From Candidatus Tectimicrobiota bacterium (GTDB lineage Bacteria; JACPUC01), in assembly GCA_016192455.1 (NCBI GenBank), contig JACPUC010000025.1, positions 1-64,000 of the forward strand: a DNA stretch of 64,000 bases, written 5' to 3'. Below the pieces are notes generated by a model that worked only from the letters and a program-made list of their open reading frames with translations, was not told the DNA's origin and ran no database searches. Below are positions 53,791-61,868 of the stretch, piece after piece (the first letter of the stretch is position 1; each line of letters starts with the position of its first letter). The translations under genes were made by a program, and so were the position numbers.

Positions 53791-55089
53791 GTGCAGCCGC
53801 GTGTGTCATCCCCGAAACGATCAGACCTGCGGAAGAAGACGCTCTTCAATAGTCTCCTGAGCTTCTGTCGCTTGCTGCGGCGCGTGCAGCTCGATGTGAC
53901 CACGGGGAAAATTTTGGACCTGCATCGCAGCCTGCGCTACCTCGACCTGTCGAATAAGACGGATTTCTACAACGCCTGCAAGATCAACCTCACCTCCAGC
54001 AAGCACGAGATCGACATCTTCGATCAGGTCTTCGCCCAGTTTTGGCGGCGCCTCGACACCTCCCCGGAGGAGGCGGGCTGCGCCCCCGAGAACTTCGAGC
54101 GCCAGCCGGAGGAGAACATCTTCCCACCCGACCAGCAGACGGACAAGGAGGTGGAGGAGCCGCAGCCGGGGCAGGATGAGCGCCAGTCAAGCGCCCCCGC
54201 CGACGCCTCCGAGACGACGCCGGAGTACCAGGTCCTGGAGAACGAAGAGGCGGAGTCGACCCGCGAAGATGAGCTCTCCGACCAGCTCAGCCAGGTCCAG
54301 GCAATGTCGTACAGCCCGGACGAAGTGTTGCTGCGCAAGGACTTCAGCGATTTCCAGGAAGAGGAGGCCAGAGAGTTCCGGCGCGCCATCGCCCTGCTGG
54401 CGCCGAAAATCGCCACCCGCCTCAGCCGGCGGCGGCATGCCTTCGCCAAGGGGCGCCTCATCAACCTGCGCACCACGATCCGCAAGAACCTGCGCTACGG
54501 CGGCGATATCATCGAGCTGGCGCGCGCCCGGCGACGTATCAAGAAGAACCGTATCGTCCTCTTCTGCGATGTCAGCGGCTCCATGGACTGCTACAGCAAG
54601 TTCCTCATCCAGTTCATCCACAGCATGCAGAACGAGGTGAGCGGCGTGGAAACCGTGGTCTTCTCCACGCGCATGACGCGCATCACCGGCCTGTTGAAGC
54701 GCAAGGGGGTGATGGAAGCGCTCTCCGAGATCGCCATCCACGTGCACGACTGGTCGGGCGGCACGAACATCGGCAACTCCCTGGCCACCTTGAACTCGCG
54801 CTACGGCGGCACCATGCTGAACAACAAGACTATCGTCATCATCATCAGCGATGGCTGGGACCGCGGCGACACCCAGGTGCTGGAGCGGGAGATCAAGCGC
54901 CTGAAGCGGCGCATCGCCAAGCTCATCTGGCTCAATCCCCTCCTGGGCAGCCCCGACTACAAGCCGATCTGCAAGGGGATGACGGCGGCGCTGCCGCACT
55001 GCGACTACTTCCTGCCGGCGCACAACCTCGAAAGCCTCATGGTGCTCAGCAAGACCTTGAAGCCGCTCGTGCTCGCCGGCGCGGCGTAA
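53791..55089 (+). CDS. VWA-domain protein, CoxE-like
   Basis: A 432-residue protein. The N-terminal half holds helical sequence, then a very acidic, Gln/Glu/Pro-rich linker (~95-165). The C-terminal von Willebrand A domain carries the MIDAS motif FCDVSGSMD, with the later metal-site parts SGGTNIGNSL and IIISDGWDRGD. It matches CoxE, the partner of CoxD in the maturation of molybdenum hydroxylases. The GTG at 53791 follows GAGGA. A Rho-independent-type terminator follows the stop, so this is the last gene of the operon. Confidence 0.85.
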   Translation: MQPRVSSPKRSDLRKKTLFNSLLSFCRLLRRVQLDVTTGKILDLHRSLRYLDLSNKTDFYNACKINLTSSKHEIDIFDQVFAQFWRRLDTSPEEAGCAPENFERQPEENIFPPDQQTDKEVEEPQPGQDERQSSAPADASETTPEYQVLENEEAESTREDELSDQLSQVQAMSYSPDEVLLRKDFSDFQEEEAREFRRAIALLAPKIATRLSRRRHAFAKGRLINLRTTIRKNLRYGGDIIELARARRRIKKNRIVLFCDVSGSMDCYSKFLIQFIHSMQNEVSGVETVVFSTRMTRITGLLKRKGVMEALSEIAIHVHDWSGGTNIGNSLATLNSRYGGTMLNNKTIVIIISDGWDRGDTQVLEREIKRLKRRIAKLIWLNPLLGSPDYKPICKGMTAALPHCDYFLPAHNLESLMVLSKTLKPLVLAGAA

Positions 55090-55134
55090 GGGGGCGTCGG
55101 CGAAGACCACACCCAGGCTCCGCCCCGCAGGCCC

Positions 55135-55170
55135 GAAAAAACCCCGGCACGACGGTGTCGGGGTTTTTCG
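55135..55170 (+). terminator. Rho-independent terminator
   Basis: Left arm AAAAACCCCGGCAC (55137-55150), loop GACG, and right arm GTGTCGGGGTTTTT (55155-55168). All positions pair apart from one G-T, and the T run completes a textbook intrinsic terminator. It works for the CoxE gene and, by symmetry (A run on the other side), also for the convergent UbiX gene. Confidence 0.88.
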
Positions 55171-55280
55171 TTGCTCACTCGCGCCGCTCAGCCGCCTCAA
55201 GGCAGCCTCGCGCGCCACGCTGCCTGGCCGCCCCCCGGCGCCCTGGTTCAGGGCGCAGGCCGGCGCCGCCGCCTCCCGCC

Positions 55281-55919
55281 TCAGCGGATATCGCCCACCG
55301 GGCCCTCGTCCTGGGTGATGACGCTGTCCCCCTCCATGCCCTTCCAGCGTTTCACGAGCTGGTGCTCAATGCCGAACATATCGAGGGCTCGCCCGCAGGA
55401 GTGATCGACCACCTGCTGCAGACTGCGCGGGCGGGAGTAAAAGGAGGGAATCGGCGGCCAGATGATCGCCCCCATCTCGGTGACGTGCGTCATCATGCGC
55501 AGGTGGCCGATATGGAACGGCGCCTCGCGGATCATCAGAACCAGGCGCCGGCGCTCTTTCAGCACCACGTCGGCGGCGCGCGTCATAAGGTTATCGTTGT
55601 ACGAGTTGGCGATGCCGGCCAGGGTCTTGATGGAGCACGGTGCGATGATCATGCCTTCGGTCCTGAAGGAACCGGACGAGATCGAAGCACCGATGTCATA
55701 CTCATCATGCACCACGTCCGCCAGCTTCGCCAGCTCCCCCACCTTCCAGTCAGTCTCATGCTCAATGGTGCGCCGCGCCGGGCCCGACATCACGAGGTGG
55801 CATTCGATTTCAGGAATCTTGTGCAGCTCCTCGAGGATGCGAACCCCATAGATCGAACCAGACGCCCCGGTGATGCCAACGATGATCCGTCGCTTCCCCT
55901 TCTCGCCGCCCGTGGACAT
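55281..55919 (-). CDS. ubiX: UbiX family flavin prenyltransferase
   Basis: A 212-residue flavoprotein that attaches dimethylallyl phosphate to FMN to form the prenyl-FMN cofactor of UbiD enzymes. The N-terminal GITGASGSIYGVRIL, the region IIAPCSIKTLAGIANSYNDNLMTRAADV (read APCSIKTLAGIA and NLMTRAADV) and LVLMIREAPF are diagnostic. The start at 55919 has GAGGA upstream; 55934 is an alternative. The C terminus (~25 residues after VDHSCGRALDMFGIE) is slightly longer than in E. coli UbiX. It is convergent with the coxE-like gene and would supply the two UbiD proteins in this window. Confidence 0.9.
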   Translation of the reverse strand: MSTGGEKGKRRIIVGITGASGSIYGVRILEELHKIPEIECHLVMSGPARRTIEHETDWKVGELAKLADVVHDEYDIGASISSGSFRTEGMIIAPCSIKTLAGIANSYNDNLMTRAADVVLKERRRLVLMIREAPFHIGHLRMMTHVTEMGAIIWPPIPSFYSRPRSLQQVVDHSCGRALDMFGIEHQLVKRWKGMEGDSVITQDEGPVGDIR

Positions 55920-55934
55920 GCGTCGTATCCTCAT

Positions 55935-56387
55935 CGAGGAGCGCCAGGCCCCGCACCCTCACGCCGGCCTCGACGCGAGCCTTCCGGCAGGCCTCGCATC
56001 GCGGTGCCGTGCGTGCCGATCCTTGTCGCTCTCCTGGTTCCTAACGGGACTGACCTGCCGCTGCCAAGCGGGGCGCGGTGGGCAGGGATCACCTCTGCAG
56101 AACGAAGCGCCTCGCGGCTGCAAACCCAGCGGCGCGCGAGGGGACACGGCTCCCTCGCGGGTTTCTGCGATCTCACCTGAAAACATCACGGTAGTAGAGG
56201 TACACGCCAGCCCGCCGGCAAATGCGAACCGCGCGCTGCGCCGGCGTGCCTCAGCCCGAACGAGGCCGGCGGCACGGCAGTACGCTAGCAGAACCTCGGC
56301 CGAATGTAAATTGGCGCGGCGTCACGCTCCACGCACCACGGCGGCGCGAGAACGGCCAAGGTCGGCGCGCCCCGGCGGCCGGCTGGC
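55935..56387. other. Intergenic stretch between ubiX and the pseudouridine synthase
   Basis: 453 bases with no gene that I can support. Open frames here are Arg/Ala/Pro-rich shadows without ribosome sites or motifs. An AT-richer patch near 56165-56210 could hold a promoter for ubiX, but no good pair of hexamers was found. Confidence 0.45.
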
Positions 56388-57482
56388 TTACGCGCCGCGC
56401 CGCAGGCGTTCAAGAACGGCGCGGAAATCGTCCGGCAGGGGCGCCGAGCAGTACACGAACGTCGTCCGCGGCAGCGCCCGCTGCTCCAGCGCCGCCGCGG
56501 TCCCATCGCCGGCGCGGCCCTCAATCTCCGCGTGCCGGCAGGCGGAGTGCTGGGAGCTGCTGGAGGGGGTCCTCGATGGCTGCGAGCGGGGGTGCCGGAA
56601 GCTGAGCGCGGCGGCATGCAGCAGGGGGCGGCTGAGGAGACGCCCGGGAAGGGCGTTGCCGGCGGCGTCGCGGAGCACTCCGCCGGTCATGCTCATGGCT
56701 GCCTTGCCATAGGTCGCATCGCCCACGACGCCGTGGCCGAGGTGCGCCAGATGCACGCGCACCTGGTGCGTCCGCCCGGTCTCCAGGCGGAGCTCCAGGA
56801 GGGTTGCGGCGGCGAAGTACTCGAGCACGCGGTAGTGGGTCACCGCGCGCCGCCCACCGCGCGCCACCACCGCCATCTGCTGGCGCTTCGTCGGGTGGCG
56901 GCCGATCGGCGCCTCGACGCTGCCCCGGTCGGGCCGCACCAGCCCCCACACCAGCGCCACGTAGCGCCGCCGCATCGTCCGCGCCACGAGCTGCGCGGAG
57001 AGCGCGCGATGGCTCAGGTCGTGGCAGGCGACGGCGATCAGGCCGGAGGTCCCCTTGTCGAGCCGGTGCACGATGCCGGGCCGCTCAACCCCGCCGATGC
57101 TCGACCAGGCGCCGCGGTAGGCCAGCAACGCGTGCACCAGCGTCCCCGCCGGGTGCCCCGGCCCCGGATGTACCACCATGCCGGCGGGCTTGTTCACGAC
57201 CAGGAGATCATCATCCTCGTAGACGATCTGGAGCGGCAACGCTTCGGGCGTGAGGAGGAGCGGCCGCGCCCGCGGCTCCCGCACCGCCACCTGCTCGCCG
57301 CCGCGCAGTTTTTGTCCCGCCTTCGCCGCCTTGCCGTTGACGAGCACCAGGCCCCCCGCAATCAGGCGCTGCGCTTGCGACCGCGACAGGTGCGGCAGCA
57401 GCGCCGCCAGCGCCAGGTCGAGGCGTTCGCCGCGCCGCGAGGTCTCGATGGTCAGCTCACGGAACTCGTCGCTCGCAGCCAT
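56388..57482 (-). CDS. RluA-family (RluD-like) pseudouridine synthase
   Basis: A 364-residue RNA-modifying enzyme. The N-terminal S4 domain (~15-75) has RRGERLDLALAALLPHLSRSQAQRLI. The catalytic domain holds LVVNKPAGMVVHPGPGH, the active-site Asp in GIVHRLDKGTSGL, and LRLETGRTHQVRVHLAHLGHGVVGD, read as ETGRTHQVRVH and GHGVVGD. S4 plus the RLDKxTSG motif is the RluD layout, which modifies 23S rRNA helix 69. The C-terminal ~80 residues after FRHP are Ser/Arg/Ala-rich and extend beyond the usual length. It follows lspA on the same strand. The ATG at 57482 is preferred to a GTG six bases upstream. Confidence 0.88.
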   Translation of the reverse strand: MAASDEFRELTIETSRRGERLDLALAALLPHLSRSQAQRLIAGGLVLVNGKAAKAGQKLRGGEQVAVREPRARPLLLTPEALPLQIVYEDDDLLVVNKPAGMVVHPGPGHPAGTLVHALLAYRGAWSSIGGVERPGIVHRLDKGTSGLIAVACHDLSHRALSAQLVARTMRRRYVALVWGLVRPDRGSVEAPIGRHPTKRQQMAVVARGGRRAVTHYRVLEYFAAATLLELRLETGRTHQVRVHLAHLGHGVVGDATYGKAAMSMTGGVLRDAAGNALPGRLLSRPLLHAAALSFRHPRSQPSRTPSSSSQHSACRHAEIEGRAGDGTAAALEQRALPRTTFVYCSAPLPDDFRAVLERLRRGA

Positions 57483-57578
57483 GATCACAGCCCGCCGGCT
57501 GGCGCCGCACCCAGGGTGCGCACCTGCCCACCGCCTGAACCGCCGCCCGCCGCGCCAGGGACCGCCCTCTCCGGCTCG

Positions 57579-58064
57579 TCAACCGTCGGCCCCGGTCCGC
57601 CCCTCGCCGGCGCGGTAGCCCAGCGCGTAGAGCGCCACGCCGACGACCAGGCAGCTATCTCCGAGATTGAACGCCGGCCAGTGATAGCGGCCGATCGAGA
57701 CATCGAGGAAGTCGATCACCTCCCCGTAGAGGAGCCGGTCCACCATGTTGCCGGTGGCGCCGCCCAGCATGAGGGCCAGACTTACCGCCGTTATCGCCTG
57801 CTCGCCGCCGCGCCGATAGAGGTGCACGAACACCAGCACCGCAACGCCATAGGCGACGGTGAACAGCAGCGTGCTCGTGGCGCGGCTGAAGCCAGCCAGG
57901 AGACCGAACGCCGCCCCCGTGTTGCGCACGTGCACGAGCTGGAAAAAGCCGTCGAGCAGCGCCAGGCTGGCGTTCTGGGGGAGGCCGCGGAGGACGAGCA
58001 GCTTGCTCGCTTGATCAGCGACCACGACGGCAAGCAGGACGAGGAGAAAAACGCGGCGACGCAC
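57579..58064 (-). CDS. lspA: Lipoprotein signal peptidase (signal peptidase II)
   Basis: A 161-residue inner-membrane aspartic protease that removes the signal peptide of prolipoproteins. Four helices are visible. The family motifs are ADQASKL near the N terminus, RNTGAAFGLL, GGATGNMVDRLLYGEVIDFL with the first catalytic Asp, and WPAFNLGDSCLVVG with the second Asp (usually FNxAD, here FNLGD). A GTG at 58064 is chosen because GGGAG lies six bases upstream and gives a family-typical length. It is directly downstream of ileS, as in many Gram-negative genomes. Confidence 0.9.
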   Translation of the reverse strand: MRRRVFLLVLLAVVVADQASKLLVLRGLPQNASLALLDGFFQLVHVRNTGAAFGLLAGFSRATSTLLFTVAYGVAVLVFVHLYRRGGEQAITAVSLALMLGGATGNMVDRLLYGEVIDFLDVSIGRYHWPAFNLGDSCLVVGVALYALGYRAGEGRTGADG

Positions 58065-58156
58065 AGGCGCTCCCACGCAAGAGCTTCGGCGAAGACTGCG
58101 GCGAAACCCGCCCCACGCCAAGGCGCGCCGCCGTGGGGCAGCGCCGCGCCGCGGCG

Positions 58157-60997
58157 TCAGCGCGGCGTTCCGTCGAGGCGGGCGGCGCAGCGCCCGCAGA
58201 CGCTCGGGTAGCGCGGGTCGTTGCCGACGTTCTCGCTGATCACCCAACAGCGCCCGCATTTCGTTCCCCGCGCCGCCGACCAGTCCACCGCCAAGCCGGG
58301 GAGCGTGGCGCTGCGGTAGGCCGTCGTCGGGGCCTCGACGCCGCGGCGCACGGCCGCCGAGGAGACGATGAAGAGCGTCCAGAGATCGTCGGCCGCCTCG
58401 TTCAGCGTCGGCAATGCTCCGTCCGCGACGTAGAGGTCCACGTGCGCTTCAAGGCTGGCGCCGATCTCCTTCCTTTGGCGGGCGCCCTCGAGCACCTTCA
58501 GGACCTCGCCGCGCACCGCCATCAGCTCCTCCCAGCGCGCCGCGAGCGGCTCGTCCCGCCACGCCGCCGGAGCTTCAGGCAGGGTGCTGAGGTGGACGCT
58601 GGGGGCGTCGTCGAGTCGGTTCGGGAAATGCTCCCAAATCTCTTCCGCCGTGAATGAGAGGATGGGGGCCATGAGGCGCACGAGGCAGTCCAGGAGGTGG
58701 TGGAGCACCGTCTGGGCGGCGCGCCGCGCCGGGGCGTCGGCGCGTTCGGTGTAGAGGCGGTCCTTGATGATGTCAAGGTAGACCGCGCTCAGATCGACGC
58801 TGCAGAAGTTCTGAATGCTATGGTAGACGACGTGGTAGTCGTGTCGCGCGAAGGCGCCGCGGACGCGCTCGATGAGCGCCGCCAGCCTGTGCAGCAGGTA
58901 GCGATCGAGCTCGGGCAGCGCGGCATGGGGTTGGGCGTGCCGCCGCGCGTCGAAGTCGCTGAGGTTGCCGAGCAGGAAGCGGCAGGTGTTGCGAATTTTG
59001 CGGTAGGCCTCGGCCAGCCGGGTGAGGATCTCCTCCGAGATGCGGATGTCCTCGCGGTAGTTCTCCGAGGCCACCCAGAGGCGCAGAATCTCGGCGCCGT
59101 TGCGGTCGATGATTGTCTGCGGCGCAATGACGTTGCCGAAGCTCTTCGACATCTTCTTGCCGGCGCCGTCCACGACGTAGCCGTGCGTCAGCACCTCGTG
59201 GTACGGGGCGCTGCCGTGCGTGCCGACGGCGGCGAGCAGCGAGCTGTGGAACCAGCCGCGGTGCTGATCGCTCCCCTCGAGGTACATGTCCGCCGGCCAG
59301 CGCAGGCCGGGGTAGTGGACGCGATCCTCGAGCACCGCCGCATGGCTGACGCCGCTCTCGAACCAGACGTCGAGGATGTCCTCCCCCTTGGCGAACTCCG
59401 CGTGCCCGCAGGCGCCGCAGCGGCTCCCGTTGGGCAGCAGGTCGGCGCTGTCGCGCTCGAACCAGAGGTCGGCGCCATGCTTCTCGACGAGCGCCGCGAC
59501 GTGCTCGGCCAGCTCCTGACTGGCAAGGTGCGCGCCGCAGCGCAGGCAGCGGAAGACGGTGATCGGCACGCCCCAGGAGCGCTGCCGCGAGATGCACCAG
59601 TCGGGCCGGTGCTCCACCATGCCGTAGATGCGCTCCCGCCCCCAGGCGGGAATCCAGCTCACCCGCTCGATCTCCGCCAGGGCCTTGCGCCGCAGGTCGT
59701 TCGTCTCCATGGCCACGAACCACTGCGGCGTGGCCCGGAAGATGAGGGGATTCCGGCAACGCCAGCAGTGCGGATAGGCGTGCTGGAGGCTGCGCTCCGA
59801 ACGCAGCGCGCCGACCTCGCGCAGCTTCTCCACGACCGTCGGGTTGGCCTCGAAGACCTGCCGGCCGGCGAAGAACTCGACCCCCTCCATGAAGCGCCCG
59901 TCATCATCCACCGGGTTGTAGACCTCGAGCCCGTAGCGCTGCCCAACCACGTAGTCCTCGGCGCCGTGGCCGGGGGCGGTGTGCACGCAGCCTGTCCCCT
60001 GATCGAGGGTGACGTGCTCCCCGAGGAGGAGCCGCGATTCGCGGTCATACAGCGGGTGCCGGCAGACCCAGTCCTCCATCTCCGCGCCGCGGAAGCGCGC
60101 GGCGATCTCGTAGGAGCGCACCCCAATCTCCTCCATGACCAGCGGCACGAGGCGCTCGGCCATGATGAGGAGTTCGCCGTCGGCGGCCACGGCCGCGTAG
60201 TCGAGATCGGGATGCACGGCGACGGCGAGGTTCGCGGGGATGGTCCAGGGCGTCGTGGTCCAGATCAGCACGGCGGCCGGCGTGCCCGCCGCCCCTCCCA
60301 GCAGCGGCGAGCCGTCCGGCAGGCTGGCCTTGAGCAGGGGGAAGGCCACGATGATCGACGGCGAGCGGCGCTCCTCGTACTCCACTTCGGCTTCGGCCAA
60401 CGCCGTGCGGCAGGTGAAGCACCAGTGGATCGGCTTCAGGCCGTGGTAGACGTTGCCGGCGCCGATGAGCTTGCCCAGCTCGCGGACGATGGTGGCTTCG
60501 TAGTGCGGCGTCATCGTCAGGTAGGGTCGCTGCCAGTCACCCAGCACGCCGAGGCGCTGGAACTCCCGCCGCTGCACGTCCACGAAGCCCTCCGCGAAGG
60601 CCCGGCAGCGCTGGCGCACCTCAAGCTTTGTCAGCCGCAGCTTCTGCTCGCCGAGCTCGCGGTCCACCTGGTGCTCGATCGGCAGGCCGTGGCAGTCCCA
60701 GCCGGGCACGTAGACCGCGTCGCGCCCCTCCATATTCTTCACCTTGACGATGATGTCCTTGAGAATCTTGTTCAGGGCCGTCCCCATGTGGATGTGGCCG
60801 TTGGCATAGGGAGGACCGTCGTGGAGGATGTACTTCTCCGCCCCGGCGCGCGCCCGGCGCAGCATGCCGTAGAGGTTCATCGCCTCCCAGCGGGCGAGAA
60901 TTTCGGGTTCCCGCTGCGGCAGGTTCGCGCGCATGGGAAACGCCGTGTGGGGCAAGTTCAGGGTATCTTTCAGGTTCACCGGCATGGACTCGCTCAT
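58157..60997 (-). CDS. ileS: Isoleucyl-tRNA synthetase
   Basis: A 946-residue class I aminoacyl-tRNA synthetase. The HIGH motif is GPPYANGHIHMGTALNK around residue 60, the WDCHGLPIE stretch follows, the editing domain contains TTPWTIPANLAV and DQGTGCVHTAPGHGAEDY, and KMSKS is KKMSKSFGNV near residue 615. The tRNA-binding and C-terminal zinc region ends with KCGRCWVISENVG and CGRC, the bacterial type. The ATG at 60997 (MSESMPVNLKD) is chosen among several in-frame starts; 60985 is also plausible. It leads the ileS-lspA-rluD-like gene row. Confidence 0.95.
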   Translation of the reverse strand: MSESMPVNLKDTLNLPHTAFPMRANLPQREPEILARWEAMNLYGMLRRARAGAEKYILHDGPPYANGHIHMGTALNKILKDIIVKVKNMEGRDAVYVPGWDCHGLPIEHQVDRELGEQKLRLTKLEVRQRCRAFAEGFVDVQRREFQRLGVLGDWQRPYLTMTPHYEATIVRELGKLIGAGNVYHGLKPIHWCFTCRTALAEAEVEYEERRSPSIIVAFPLLKASLPDGSPLLGGAAGTPAAVLIWTTTPWTIPANLAVAVHPDLDYAAVAADGELLIMAERLVPLVMEEIGVRSYEIAARFRGAEMEDWVCRHPLYDRESRLLLGEHVTLDQGTGCVHTAPGHGAEDYVVGQRYGLEVYNPVDDDGRFMEGVEFFAGRQVFEANPTVVEKLREVGALRSERSLQHAYPHCWRCRNPLIFRATPQWFVAMETNDLRRKALAEIERVSWIPAWGRERIYGMVEHRPDWCISRQRSWGVPITVFRCLRCGAHLASQELAEHVAALVEKHGADLWFERDSADLLPNGSRCGACGHAEFAKGEDILDVWFESGVSHAAVLEDRVHYPGLRWPADMYLEGSDQHRGWFHSSLLAAVGTHGSAPYHEVLTHGYVVDGAGKKMSKSFGNVIAPQTIIDRNGAEILRLWVASENYREDIRISEEILTRLAEAYRKIRNTCRFLLGNLSDFDARRHAQPHAALPELDRYLLHRLAALIERVRGAFARHDYHVVYHSIQNFCSVDLSAVYLDIIKDRLYTERADAPARRAAQTVLHHLLDCLVRLMAPILSFTAEEIWEHFPNRLDDAPSVHLSTLPEAPAAWRDEPLAARWEELMAVRGEVLKVLEGARQRKEIGASLEAHVDLYVADGALPTLNEAADDLWTLFIVSSAAVRRGVEAPTTAYRSATLPGLAVDWSAARGTKCGRCWVISENVGNDPRYPSVCGRCAARLDGTPR

Positions 60998-61138
60998 CGT
61001 CACGCTCGCATGGTTGGGCCGCGACAGCACGGCGCCTGCTTCGATCTCCCGCCTTCTGCTCAGGCGGACATCGCGGCTGCCCTTCGATGTCCCCGCTGGA
61101 TCAGTGCGAAGCCGGCAGGCTGCGCCGGTCTCGCATCG

Positions 61139-61777
61139 TCACATGCCAAGCGCGAGATGCGAGACGCCGCGGATCAACGGCCACATCCCGCGGCTGAAGA
61201 TGCCAAAGGGGTCGAAGAAGATCAGGAACATCAGGATGAACATGCCGAACGGTTCGATGCGGCTTACCAGCTCGCCCTGCCGGTCGGGCAGCAACCCGAC
61301 GAGGATGCGCCCCCCGTCCGCCGGGGGGATGGGCAGCAGGTTGAAGACCGCCAGCAGCACGTTGAGCTGAACGCTTAAGGCCACGATCGCGGCCACGGGC
61401 AGCACCCCGCCGACGTCGTTCGGCAGCGTCCGGAAGAGGAGCCCGCTGACGATCGCCAGGGCGACGTTGGTGGCCGGCCCCGCTGCGGCGACCCACACCA
61501 TGTCGCGCTTCGGGTCGCGCAGGTTCCAGAAATTCACCGGCACCGGTTTGGCGTAGCCGAAGAAGAACCCCGTGGTCAACATCAGGAAGATCGGCATCAG
61601 CACCGTGCCGATCGGGTCGATGTGCGCCAGGGGGTTGAGCGTCAGCCGTCCCATGCGGCGGGCGGTCGGGTCGCCGAGCCGGTCCGCCACCCAGCCGTGC
61701 GCGACCTCGTGAAGGATCACCGCCACCAGCAGCGGCACGGCGAGGAGGAAGATTTCGCGCAGCATCGCCGGGTTCAC
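61139..61777 (-). CDS. Site-2 protease family (M50) membrane metalloprotease
   Basis: A 212-residue membrane protein with about five to six helices. The zinc motif is LLVAVILHEVAHGWVADRLGD (HEVAH near residue 23), the central part has LTLNPLAHIDPIGT and FGYAKPVPVNFWNLRDPKRDM, and the third ligand Asp is in LLPIPPADGGRIL. This is the short group without PDZ domains, found in many bacteria, where the substrate is unknown. A GTG at 61777 (VNPAMLREIF) is chosen; ATG at 61765 is also possible. It lies between ileS and the tRNA nucleotidyltransferase on the same strand. Confidence 0.85.
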   Translation of the reverse strand: MNPAMLREIFLLAVPLLVAVILHEVAHGWVADRLGDPTARRMGRLTLNPLAHIDPIGTVLMPIFLMLTTGFFFGYAKPVPVNFWNLRDPKRDMVWVAAAGPATNVALAIVSGLLFRTLPNDVGGVLPVAAIVALSVQLNVLLAVFNLLPIPPADGGRILVGLLPDRQGELVSRIEPFGMFILMFLIFFDPFGIFSRGMWPLIRGVSHLALGM

Positions 61778-61868
61778 GCTTCCGGCCCCTTTCTCGTTGC
61801 GGCGCGGCATGGACGCCGCACACACCCCTGCCGGCCGCGCCGGCAGGCCGTGCCGCGCCCAGCCGCAA

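Noticed and set aside
58697-61378. An 893-codon open frame on the plus strand antisense to ileS
   Set aside because: It is a shadow of ileS in GC-rich DNA. The sequence is Ala/Arg/Val/His/Asp-rich without motifs, while the minus strand has every IleS signature.
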